The translations under genes and the position numbers were made by a program. Below are positions 1-10,945 of a DNA stretch of 64,000 nt, one piece after another. Positions within the stretch are counted from its first letter, which is position 1. Each line of letters begins with the position of its first letter. The stretch spans positions 1,922,001-1,986,000 of the forward strand of contig JAAPAX010000010.1 in the NCBI GenBank assembly GCA_013372555.1, read 5' to 3'. Below the pieces are notes generated by a model. The model ran no database searches. It was not told where the DNA came from and was given only the letters and a program-made list of their open reading frames with translations. Source of the stretch: Elsinoe arachidis (lineage: Eukaryota; Ascomycota; Dothideomycetes; Myriangiales; Elsinoaceae).

Positions 1-3000
1 ATTATTAGACTAGTTATTAGGAACTCTCTTAGAGGTCTACTAGTTCTCGTTTATGTCTAAACAATTACTTTATACTATATAGATACTTATATCTACGCTT
101 TCTTCGAAGGTAGCGCTTCTTAGGCGTTCTAATAAGGATATATAAATCTACTATACTATACCTCTAATAGCTAGTTAGCTAGCTCCTAGCTTTAACTATA
201 AGGTCGGTAAGCTATTTATAAAGCTTATATTATCTACTATTAGGTCTAGGCGATATAAGAGAGTATTCGCTAGGTTCTTTAAGCTCGTATAGTACTTAAT
301 TACAAAATTAAAGATCTATAGGTATATAGCCTAGTAGGCTTAATAGCTATTTAGCTACTTAGTCGTTATAAAGTACCTTAGGTTATTATAATCGGAGATT
401 ACCTAGACGAGGTCTAGAGTACTCTTATAGTAGTATCTCTACTACTTAAATACCTCTATAATAGAGAGGAGCTCCTAGTTATAGGTCTTATAGTTTTACT
501 CTATAGGTAGTATCTTCCGAGACTAGAAAATAATAAAGTACTACTTGCTAATTTCTCTAACCGGAAATAGCTAAGAGATAATCGCTCTAAGAGTAAGCTT
601 AGATACGTTAGTCTCTATTCTAATTAGCTTAGACAGGTTATAGTATCTTAATACTAGCGCTTCTATAAAGGTCTTTCTAATTGTCTCGAATGTCTCTTAT
701 TCTAGATTAGTCTACTTCTAGAATGCTAATTACTTCTCTTTCTATAATCCTTTAAATAGAGCTATTAAGAGTTTTATAATCTTCGAATAGTTCCTAATAA
801 ACTAATAGTAGAAGTTAGCGAATCCTAGGAATTATTATACATCGTAGTAGCTATTTAGTACGAGCTAATCTATAATAGCGAAGACTCTCTAGAGGTCTAT
901 TATAACTCCTTTAGTTATTACTACGAAACCTAGGAATTCGACCTTCTTCTAGAAGAAGTTATACTTCTTTAGGTTCGTATATAATACGAATTACCTTAAC
1001 CTCTCTAGTACTAGCTAAAGGTACTACTTATACTCCTCTATAGAGTTACTATAGATAAGAATATCGTCTAGATAAACTACATAAAAGATATCGACTAGCT
1101 CTATAAGAGCTTAATTAATATAGGTCTAGAAGATAGTAGGGGCATTAGTTAGCCTAAAGAGTATTACTATATACTTAAAGTAGCTATAACAAGTACAAAA
1201 AGTAGTCTTCTACTCGTCGCTAGCCTTAATGCTAATATAGTAATACGTATTCTTAAGATTAAGCTTAGAGTAAATAGCTACTTTACCTAGCTAATTAAGA
1301 GTCTTACTAATTAAGAGTAAAGAGTACTAATTCTTAATAGTAATAGCGTTTAGACTATAGTAGTTAATATAGAGTCGTAAACTACTATCTTTCTTAGAGA
1401 TAAATAGAATTAGTATACCGACTAGACTCTCTAACCTATAGTTCTAGCTCTTAGCTAGCGTATTATCGAGGTACTCGCGGAGAACTATAAGTTCTTTTCC
1501 TAAGAGGTTATAGAGAGAGTAGAAGAGAGGCTCTTTACCTTCTACAAGATCGATAGGGTATAATATATCTCCTATAGTATATATCTACGTAGAATCGATA
1601 ATAAAGACGTTATAGTAGTCTTCTATATAGAATAGTAGCTTTGCTACTCCGTTAGATAGGACTTCTATAGAGGTACTAGCTACCTTCTAAACTATAGTAT
1701 TTAGTATTATATCCGATACTACTAGAGTAAATCCTTAGTTCCTAGCGAGTAAGAGGTTATAGAACTCCTTAGCTTATACTACTCTAATACTAGTAACGTT
1801 ATAGCTATATCTCTATTAGTTAATATAACTATCTATTACAATACTCTAGTTATATCTCTATAGCTAGCTAAGAATAATATAAAGGCTTATTTCTAACGTA
1901 TAGAATATACCTTTCGACTCGTGTATTACTCCGGTATCGTCTATAAGGTAAAGATAGACCTCGTAGGCGCTATAATAGTAAGCCTTTTTACTTTAGAAGC
2001 CTCTAACCTAAGGGTACTCTATATTTGCTTTCTATAAGTTATACTAGAGAGCGAATACTAGATTAATAACGTTAATATCTACTATATTATCTAGTAGTAC
2101 CTTAACCTCGACTTTACTATCGAGGCTAAGAACTAGACTCTAATAAGTCTATACTAGAAGTACTATAAGAGCTCTATAGCTTTAAGGTAGACTTCTCTAG
2201 TATCCGGCTATATATTAAGTAGGTATAGGCGTACTACCTTCTACTTTAATATTCTAGACTCGATTATCTCCTTTACTACTACTTCGGCTAGTATTACCTC
2301 CCTTAGAGTAGGCTAACGAGTAGTAACTCTTCTTATAGTAGTTATAGTACTTAACCTTAGAGAAGTCCCGAGTACCTCTACTACTCTTTTAATTAGCTCC
2401 CTAGCTACTACTATATCTCTAGCTTTTACTTTTACTCTTACCTTTGCTTTTCTACCTATCTCTTATCTCGCTTCGAGTATGCTTACTATAGTCGCTACTA
2501 GAGGCTTCTAAGGAAGCTCTATACTACTTCTATAGCTTATAGTTACTACTCTTAGTAAGGTTCTCGAGGGTAGAAGCTTATATAATAAGCTCTACGCGAG
2601 TAGAAGGTATATTAGAGAACTAGAGGATCTACTTATATAGATTAGGCAATAATTTAGCTAGATAGTACTACGCTAGGTACTTACTATCGTATTTAGACTC
2701 GATTATCTCTTCTAGAGATACTAATTAATCTAAGAACTTCTAGGTGCTCTTACTCTTCTTCTAGAGATAGTTTTAGTAGAAAAGAACTACATTTATCTCT
2801 TAATTAATAGAGTCTTTAACTTAGTTCTAGACGAAGCTTAAGAAGTTCTCTTTATAGGAGAGGTTATACTAGTTTAACGTATCTAGTATATAGAGGCGCT
2901 CCTATAACTCTCTAAGAGCTAGAGATAGATATATTACTATATAGATAATATAGCGCTAATCTAGATACTTAGTATCGGAGAACTATATTAGATCGTAGTT

Positions 3001-3673
3001 AAAGACTATCTAGAGGCTTCTTCTAAAGGACTAGGCCTTATAGATAGATTTCGCTCTATACTACTCTAGTTCCTTAGCTTTCGTAGCTAGTCCCCTAGAG
3101 AGTAGCGTTACTAGCTAGCCTACTATAGGCGGACCTATCGAAACTAGTACTAGGGGAGCTATAGGTATCCTCTCGATAGTTCTATAGGAACTAGCTAGAG
3201 TTATACTAGTGTTCTAGAGGCGATTACGGTCTTAGACTAAATTCTCTAGATTAGCTAGCCGAGCTATAATAGCCTTAAGTAATATAGCGGTATAGCTACT
3301 ATTACTACTAGTTAAAGTATATATTCCTCGGCTATCTCTATTATCTCCTAGCTCTTCTAATATCCTCGACTATAGACGCGAGGCGTTCTCGATAATACTA
3401 CTATCTCTCTAGATAGCTTCTAAGTCGATTTACTTTTATATAATCTAATTATCTATATTAATAATTCTATAGACTACGACTAAAAAGAGCTATTAGAACT
3501 ATAAGAGTAGGTATATAGTAACGTATAGAACTACTAGTATCTACTAATTAGATAGGTAAATAAACTAATAGCTACCTTTGTTTAATAAGGCTAGAAGCCT
3601 CGCGAAAGGTAGCTAGAGAGAGTTCGTTACGTAACGGGCTTAGCTAGAGCTATAATACTAAGTCTCTCCTATA
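1..3673 (-). mobile_element. Ty3/gypsy LTR retrotransposon, family A, copy 1 (cut by window start, RIP-dead)
   Basis: On the minus strand a gag-pol reading frame can be followed through many TAA/TAG stops. The reverse transcriptase core VVYLDDILI is read from about 1076 down to 1050 with both catalytic Asp retained. Near 2335-2385 lies a zinc knuckle in which every Cys and His has become Tyr, as expected from TGC/TGT to TAC/TAT and CAC/CAT to TAC/TAT changes. The whole stretch aligns base for base with 17690-21355, the second copy of the family. It ends at its 5' LTR (3500-3673); integrase and the 3' LTR lie beyond the window. This copy has lost more CpA/TpG than copy 2, so it has been mutated more heavily. 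Confidence 0.9.
3500..3673 (-). repeat. 5' LTR of gypsy A copy 1 (174 bp)
   Basis: This aligns without gaps at its ends to the LTRs at 13889-14062 and 21182-21355 and has the same 174-bp length. Its terminal TG and CA read TA and TA here because of RIP. Confidence 0.88.
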
Positions 3674-4219
3674 CGTAGATAATATACCTTTAATCTATTA
3701 TGTCTAGCTACTTACCTATTTATCTTTAATATTAAAGCTATTTATTAATAAATTAATTCCTTAATTAATCGATTGCCTTAATAAGCTATATATAGTTAAA
3801 CTATATAAGCTACTCGTAAGCTACTTATCTAAAATACTAAACAAGGCTAGGTCTAATAAAAATTAATATATAAGAGAATAACTCTAAAGAGTAGTTCTAG
3901 AGTTTATTTTTTTAAAGTAACTTAGAGTCTACTTTCTTTATTTCTATTATAATACTATTAATATTTATTGAATCTATTTAAAAATATAACTAAAATTATT
4001 ATAAGCGCGCGAGTAATTATTTAAACTATTATTATATACGTATAGACATAGAGAGTAGTAATCTATAAGCTATATAGACGTTATATATAGCAAGAGTAAG
4101 TAGCTAGTTATTTTAGAGATAGATAGTACTAGGAGATAGTATAGGTAGTCTAAGAAATTATATAATATATTTAGAATTAATTTAGAGTATTAGTAAAGAG
4201 TATATAGGAGTTTTAGATA
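3674..4219. other. RIP'd interval, no gene recognised
   Basis: This is AT-rich, TpA-rich sequence between the gypsy A LTR and the LINE insertion. No conserved domain was recognised. From the nesting it is probably interior sequence of the hAT-like element that ends at 9886. Confidence 0.4.
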
Positions 4220-4232
4220 CCTAACTAGAATA

Positions 4233-5398
4233 TTTATTAATTTATTTATTTATTTAATCTTATAAGCTATAGATAGGCTAAGTACCTATATAAGCTATTC
4301 CTTATATAAACCTTATCTTATTATTCGAAATAAGTACTTCTACTTATATATCTCTCTTTAGAGTAATAGACTAACTTTAGAATAGTTAATCTATCTTAAA
4401 TTACAAAGTCTCTCTATAGTAAAGTAGAAAGATACTACTTACTATACTTATATAGCCTATTACTAACTACTCTACTCTCTAATACTTATAAAATAGTTAT
4501 TAATTATATTTATCTAAGAGAGTTATAGTCTATAGTCTTCCTTATTAGTTCTAGTTAGAGATATCTATATATAAATAATTTACTTAAGAAACCTAATACT
4601 TGCCTTAATAACTCTTATATTAGTAATCTATTTCTCCTTAGAACTATTTAGAAGTATTCTATTACGTAGGTTAATTCTCCTATACTAACTACTAAGTAGA
4701 TATAATAGATCTCTCTATCTATCTCTAGTAGCTTCCTTAATAGCTACTAGCTTACTTACTATTTAGCCTAATATAGATAGGCGAGTATTATATATTATAT
4801 ATCCTCGCGTAGTATTCTATACTTATATATAGGTAATATTATTCTATCGATTCTAGCTCTAAAGGACTAGAGAAATATGTTTCCTATTCTTATTTAAATA
4901 AAAATAGCTACTTATTCTCTAGTTAGGTCCCTATATAGCTATCTAGTATACTTACCTAGTAGAGCTCTATCTAGCGTATATATATAGATGCTAACTCTAA
5001 GCTACTATACTACTTTCTAAGCCTACCTAATGTCCTTATTAATAAGGCTAGTAATTGTCTTATATTTATAGATACAAATTATTAGATTACGACTTAGCTT
5101 CTATATAGGCACTATTATAGTCTTTACTACCTTGTCTACTATATAGTTACCTAGAATATTTCTATAGTAGAGACCTATCTAAACTCGAAGCGCTAGCTCT
5201 CTACTACTTTCTCTTTAAGCAGAAGAAGAAGAAGCTAGAGTATTATCTCGAATATAGAAGCGCTATCTTTTCTTTATTTAATATAGTAGAGAATAATCTT
5301 ACTATTAGTAAAGATCTAGATCTTTCCTAGCTTTCTATTCCGCTCCTAGTCGCTTATTACTTATATACCTAGCGATGTAGCCTTTACTTCTACTAACG
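4233..5398 (-). mobile_element. 5'-truncated LINE (Tad-like) fragment with RNase H, flanked by a 13-bp TSD
   Basis: Minus-strand decoding from the right end gives the start of an RNase H domain (VEVKA, then IFTNSKIILYYIK), followed by a segment resembling the usual ..GN..AD.LAK motif (GNYIVDKVVK), as at the C-terminus of Tad-type non-LTR elements. The left end is a short TTTA repeat, which on the minus strand is a TAAA 3' tail. CCTAACTAGAATA occurs at 4220-4232 and 5399-5411 and flanks the fragment exactly, as expected for target-primed reverse transcription. The 5' truncation falls at the beginning of the RNase H domain. The sequence is homologous to 48345-49770. Confidence 0.85.
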
Positions 5399-5411
5399 CC
5401 TAACTAGAATA

Positions 5412-5976
5412 CTAAATTCTACCTAGAGCTAGGTAGAATATTTTTTATATAGAGAAGAGTTAGAGTAGAGGAGTAGAGTAGAATTTATTTTTAGACCTAG
5501 AGTAGAATTATATTTCTAGTATATAAAACTAAGCGCTTATATACTATAATACACCTTTACGCTACTATTTCTAACTTAGAGTAGTCTAGCTTAACGCTTC
5601 GACTTGCTATATTTCTTGTCTTACTTTATTATTTTATTTTCTAACCTAAAATAATAATCGATTATTACTTTATTAGAAAGCTAACTTTCTTATATATACT
5701 AATTACTCTTACTATCTCGACTTATACTATTTAGTCTAGGCTAGCTTATACTATATAGAAATATATATACACGTATACTTACTTAACTATAGTCGCGTAT
5801 ATCGAGTATATATATATATATAGGTTACTAGGAACGTCTAGTATATTCTCTTCTAATATATCTTATTATACTATAGATCTACTATAAATTCTCTCTCCTC
5901 TACTTCTCTCTACTATTAGCTTCTAATCGATATTAAATATATTATAGAAGAGTTTATCTTCTTATCTAGATATATC
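5412..5976. other. RIP'd interval, no gene recognised
   Basis: AT-rich sequence with a run of TA dinucleotides near 5808-5822. No domain or repeat boundary could be assigned. Confidence 0.35.
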
Positions 5977-6145
5977 TAGAGTAGTTAGTAGATAGAGTAG
6001 AGTATACAATTTAAATATATATACTCTACTCTATATATACCCTACCTACCTCTTAGTATACTTACGCTAAGGTAGAGAAGAGTAGAGTATACTAAGTAGT
6101 AGATAGAGTAGAGTAGAGTATTAAGTTTTATACCTAGTAGAATAT
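5977..6145. mobile_element. RIP-mutated partial copy of the hAT-type MITE found intact at 29554-30181
   Basis: About 165 bp align with the left part of the unmutated MITE, starting with TIR-like TAGAGTAGTTAGTAGATAG against TAGGGTGGTCAGTGGGTAG and continuing through the inner TATACAATTT and CCCTAC-rich arms. Almost every difference is C to T or G to A. The right end of this copy was not found. Confidence 0.8.
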
Positions 6146-6149
6146 TAGT

Positions 6150-7560
6150 AATCTAAAAAGTTTAAGTAGTAATTTTAAAAGTTAATAAGAGAGAATTACT
6201 AATTATAGATTCTAATTATAAACTATATTCTCTAATACTACTACTTATAGATTTTATAGTATTAATTCTTTAATTCTAATTATATTTAGATACTAGATAT
6301 TTCCTTATTCTTAACCTTAGTAGTATCCTTATTCTCTATATTCTTATTTTTACTATTTTTATTCTTATTATTATTATTACTATTAGTCTTAGGCTTAGAG
6401 TACTTTATAACCTTATTATTATTATCCTTAGTATTTAACTTATCTTTAACTTTAATATTTAAATAATTATTCTCTTTACTACTAGCTTACTTATCTAATA
6501 TTCTTTTAATCTTATTCTTATCTTTCTTAATCTCCTTCTTATACTTATTATTATTATTTCTTCTATAGTATAGTCTATTACTATAGAGTTTAAGCTTAGA
6601 AATATATTTATACTTAGAAAGTAGAGTAATAACTAGCCTATATAATTATTAGAATATACTATAATTAAAGACTATAATAAACTTACTACTAGTTAGGATC
6701 CTATAAGACTATTAATTCTATAGAAGAGAGCTCTTAGAGCTACTTAAAATAAATCTAATAGGCCTACTTATTATTAGTATTATTAGTAATAAGGCTTATA
6801 TAACTATTCCTATAGATCTAGTACTATAGCTTCTTAATAATACTACTAGTATTATAAATATACTTATAGACTTATATTAGCTATTATTTACCTTACTAAT
6901 TTACTACTATATTATCTTAAGTATACTTAATAATCTTATTATACTCTTACTTATATAGAGTTTTTCTAATACTAGTCTATTTCTTATAAGTCTATATAAA
7001 CTTAAATTTAAGCTACTTATCTATAATAATTAGTACTACTATAATAGTATACTATAATAATACTTACTACTCTACTAACCTTTAAAGTGCTTCTACTATA
7101 TATCTTTAATAGTATTATCTATCTTATTAGTCTACTCTTTATTAGATAATTAATCTTATTTATCTTAATTTTTAATTTTAGTATATAAAGTACTAAGTAC
7201 TTTATAGTCTACTACTTTTGTAGTATCGAGAGCTTATTCTTTATATATATACTATATAGTATAATCTCTCTACTTAATAGTATAAGTGCTTTAACTTAGA
7301 GATCTAGAATATCTAGTAATATATCTAGTCTTATAGCTTCTTTTAGATTAACTAGTACTATACTAAGAGATTTAGTATTTAATTTCCTACTACTTAGAAT
7401 TAAATTTCTAGTATTATTAGTAACTATCTATAATAAGAAACTATAATTAATACTTCTAATAATTCTCTTAGAGTATCTTACTTAAAGTCTTTTTCCTACT
7501 TAATTATTACTTACTCTTCTTACTCTATCTTAATATCTTCTATAAGTATAGATATTTAAT
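6150..7560 (-). pseudogene. RIP'd Lys/Asn-rich gene of the hAT-like element (copy 1), unidentified
   Basis: The minus strand can be read as a protein whose C-terminal tail, about 6300-6560, is extremely rich in Lys and Asn (for example KNKNSKNKNIENKD), ending at a stop near 6290. Upstream, about 7190-7300, is a segment RDYTIxYIYKExAL (x = stop codon) that recurs as RDYTIxVTIEEKAL in the same relative position in the second element (about 38500). The gene lies divergent to the histone H3-like genes in both elements. I do not recognise the family. The basic tail suggests nucleic-acid or chromatin binding, but that is inference. Confidence 0.5.
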
Positions 7561-8075
7561 TAAGAATAATAAGAAAAGTACTTATAGTATATAAATTATA
7601 TATAAGATAAGTAAAAGAAATAAAAGTATAAAGATAAAGTTAGAAATAGAAATTTATAATTTATAAATATATAAAATAATAAAAGAAAAAATTAGAATAA
7701 GAAATAAAAAATCTATTATTATATAAGTTATTTACTATTCTCTTATTATTCTCTACTATTAATAGTAAATAGTATATATAATAATAGATTTTATATTTCT
7801 TACTCTAGCTTTTCTTTTTATTATTTTATATATATTAAAATCTTATATATAAACTTTAACTTCTTAGCTATATATAAACTACCTCTTACTTTAACTATAG
7901 TATATACTACGAGTTGTTCTTAAGCTACTACTAGTTCTAGAGAGAGAGAATATAAAAGAGAGAAGAAAATATCTACTATAAAGAAGTAGCTATATAAGCT
8001 TAGAAAGAAGTAGAGATTTAAGCTTAGTAGTAATTATTATAGTTTTTAATTATAATATAGAACTAATAGAAGCTA

Positions 8076-8394
8076 GCTATTACTCTTTATAAGATTTATA
8101 ACTTATAAAAAACTATTAACTTATTATTCTATAAACTTTTCTTTTCTTACTTTATTTATAAGATTACTTAGAACTTTAAATCTAATCTCTACTTCTAGCT
8201 TTTTATAATTAAAGCTCTCTAGGAATTAGCTAAGGTATTTATTATTAGATATATAGAAGGTATATACTTATTTAATATATATTAAATTTTTAATTAATAC
8301 TATATATAAATATAAACCTTAATACTATCTATATTAAGTATATTATTATCTAGAATAAGGACTCTAGTCTTACTAAGTGCTACTATTAGAAGTT
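8076..8394 (+). pseudogene. Histone H3-like gene A, RIP-inactivated cargo of a hAT-like element
   Basis: The plus frame from 8076 decodes, treating TAA/TAG as former Gln, to the H3 histone fold: AITLYKIYNLxKTINLLFYKL matches the H3 stretch with LREIRRYQKSTELLIRKL, then FFSYFIYKITxNFKSNLYF matches PFQRLVREIAQDFKSDLRF with no length difference in loop 1, then ALxELAKVFII matches ALQEAxEAYLV. A GTATAT donor at 8260 starts a short intron, and from about 8315 the frame resumes as NLNTIYIKYIII, matching NLCAIHAKRVTI, then NKDSSLTKC. The acceptor dinucleotide looks mutated. The N-terminal tail could not be delimited. It lies in tandem with H3-like gene B. Confidence 0.82.
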
Positions 8395-9099
8395 TATAGT
8401 TAGTAGTTAGTATAGGAATAGACCTTTAGATAGTACTTTATACTAAGAGAATAGTATAGACTAAGTAATAAATTTCTTTATTATAATAATATAATATAAT
8501 AATACTTTAATTCTTCCTATTTATTATATACTTTAAAGGTTAGAATTAAAATTATTAGTTATAATTAATATTTATAATTATATAGAAGCTACTAGTATAT
8601 TTTAAATTACCTTACTTATAGTAATAGTAAAGAAGACTTTCTAATAGTTTAAATTTAAATCTACTAATTATTTAAAATTATATAGCTATAGAAGTATAAT
8701 ATTATAAATACCTATACTATCTATAATACTATATAACCTCTACTTAACTATAGTAGACTCTAAGAATCTAATTAATCTATAACTACTACTTATATTAACC
8801 TTATTAGCTATAGTAGTTCCTCTTCCTTAAGATCTACTAAGTTATTATTTTACTATATAATAATATAATAAGAATAGTTAGCTTATACTATAGTATCTTA
8901 TAAAGTGTCTAATACTTAACTCTATAATACGTTCTAAGGAATAAATAGACCTTATAAGCTTCTTATAGTAGTAGAAGTTAATATTTTAAATATCTTACTA
9001 TAGTTACTCTAAGAAGTATTACTTACTATATTAGAATATAGTAACGACCTAGAAGTGTAGATTTAAAGCAGGTAGTATATTTTATTATAGCTCTTTATT
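8395..9099. other. RIP'd spacer between the two H3-like genes
   Basis: No conserved domain is recognised. Part of it may encode the N-terminal tail of H3-like gene B. Confidence 0.35.
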
Positions 9100-9112
9100 A
9101 TAGTACTAATCT

Positions 9113-9445
9113 ATTATAGCTATTGCTCTCTACGAAATTAGACACTACTAGAAATCTCCTAACCTTTCTTTCTATAAGCTACCTTTCTCTTGTCTTATCT
9201 ACGAAATTGTTAAAGATTTCGTACTAACTAGCGAGAAGAGTTATCACTTCTAGAGACTTACTATTATAGCTCTTTAGGAGGTATCTAAAGCCTTTATTAC
9301 TAGTTACTTTAAAGGTTTATATTACTACTAATAATATGTTATAAGCTAACTTTGCTAGATCTAAACCTTAATACTATTTATATAAGATAAGTTACAATCT
9401 AGAATAAAGATAGTAGCCTAGTAAGGTACTACTATACTAAGTTTA
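9113..9445 (+). pseudogene. Histone H3-like gene B with an intact intron, RIP-inactivated
   Basis: Exon 1 decodes as AIALYEIRHYxKSPNLSFYKL, then PFSCLIYEIVKDF, aligned with the H3 segment from VALREIRRYQKS to LVREIAQDF. The alpha1-alpha2 loop has about four extra residues compared with canonical H3 (VLTSEKSY for KSDL), then HFxRLTIIALxEVSKAFI. The intron is 9315-9358: GT donor, branch point GCTAAC at 9344-9349 and TAG acceptor. Exon 2 reads DLNLNTIYIRxVTIxNKDSS, aligned with DTNLCAIHAKRVTIxxKDIQ. The intron falls between the codons for FED and TNLCA. A longer loop 1 is seen in CenH3/CENP-A, but the Phe before the glutamine is H3-like, so the subtype is open. Confidence 0.87.
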
Positions 9446-9689
9446 ACATATATAGCGTTTAAGCTATTAAAGGCTATAAGATAGATAGTAATCTAATCTA
9501 TAACTAAGCACTAAGGAAGCTAAGAGTACTAATAGTAAAGAAGTAGTTTAGTTATAGCTATAGTAATAGAGTAATAAGATTTAAGTGCATTTACTTCATT
9601 AACGTAATAATCTACTATAATAATAACCTTCTCTACTTTCTAAAACTTATATTATCTCCTTAATAGTTATCTATAATTTTCATGTATTA

Positions 9690-9886
9690 TAATATATATA
9701 TTAGTAGTCTAATAGATACTAATAGGTAGGGTCTACTATATACCTAGTACTAGCCTCTACCTAACGCGAAATTAGCCTAGCCTAAGCTTAGTAGGTAGAG
9801 GCTAGGTTAGTATAGGCTATAGGTAGGGTCGGGTCTAGGTTATAGCTAGCATTTTAGGTACCTAACCTAGCCTAATAACTGCTCTA
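9690..9886. repeat. Right terminal region of hAT-like element 1
   Basis: Read inward from 9886 on the minus strand the terminus is TAGAGCAGTTATTAGG, then CTAGGTTAGG. It parallels TAGTGTAACTATTAGG, then TTAGGGTTAG, at the right end of the complete element at 32563-40255. The region has internal inverted repeats (CCTCTACCTA/TAGGTAGAGG). The next bases, TTAAAGAC, belong to family-B gag, so this element inserted into that gypsy copy. The left end is not in the window. Confidence 0.7.
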
Positions 9887-10945
9887 TTAAAGACCTCGAA
9901 CTACTCTAGAGTACTACTACTAAATATAGTAGAGTCTAGTATCTTCTCTAATAAGGTAGTACCTCGAATAGAAGAGGCTAGTATAGTACGTTCTATCTTA
10001 GCTCTTAGCTAGACTAGTTTAGCCTTAAGCTTACTAACGTTAGTAAGGTAGCGCGTAGCTATAGCTATAAGGTTATCTACTATATTATTAGCTATATCTA
10101 ACTCGAACTAGGTAGCGTCTAGCTAGAACTATATAGTGTCGAGCTAGGACTATATAGCGTCGAGCTAGTTATATAGGTCGAGAGCGTTAGTACGAGTAGT
10201 ATTATATACCTCGACCTATTCGTCGAAGGTAGACTTAATAAACTTAAAGGCCTTACGTAGAGTACTTATACTATCTGTCTCTTAAAGCTTCTTTCTAAGG
10301 TTAGCGTTAGAAAGAAGGAAGAGGTCGTAATAGACTAACTAGATAACTTCGTTATTATCGTTAATAGAGAGGTTTATCTTACTTATATAGCGATCGTCGC
10401 TAGGGTTAGAACGAGCTATACTCGGCGAGGTTAGTTATAATTTTATAGTATAAAAGTTAACACGTAACAAAGAGAATATTAAAAATTTAGCTAGCGGCCT
10501 ACTTCCTTTAAGAGTTGTCTATAACTCGACTTATTACCTTCTTCTTATAATCGTAGTATTAATCTACGCGGCGGTAGTAAGGATCTATAGTAGTATACGC
10601 GGGAACTATAGTTGTAATAGCTTCTTCTTTAATTCTTTAATTCTTTGTAAGTAGTAGTTATTATAGATTACGCAAGTAGTAGAAGAACTAGATAATTCGA
10701 TAGCTCTATTACTCGATCGCGATAATTACGAACTCTCGATATAGTAATTACGACTAGTAAGATAAGAGGTTAATTACGTCTATTCGTTAAGATATCGAGA
10801 GTTAGAAAAGAAGAAGAGAACTAGTATATAAAGTACGCGAGATATCGAGAGTAGAGCGGCTAGAAGCCTAGGCCGCGAGCTAAGATTACGTAACCTCTTC
10901 GACCTAGATAGTAACTAAATCTAGCTTATAATCTATCTTGTATTA
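9887..10945 (-). mobile_element. Gypsy family B, copy 1: 5' LTR, leader and gag N-terminus only
   Basis: The segment is the reverse complement of 51552 to about 52565 of the complete family-B element: LTR, leader with the CGCGTATACTATAAT-type stretch, and the first part of gag. The LTR is 10745-10945 (201 bp). The copy is cut at 9886/9887 by the terminus of hAT-like element 1, and the rest of gag-pol is not found to the left inside the window. It adjoins LINE sequence on its right. Confidence 0.88.

Noticed and set aside
8076..9445. H3-like genes as ordinary host histone genes mutated by RIP in place
   Set aside because: The gene at 39427 lies between TIRs with a perfect TSD, and the same gene order with a related terminus is repeated at 6150-9886.
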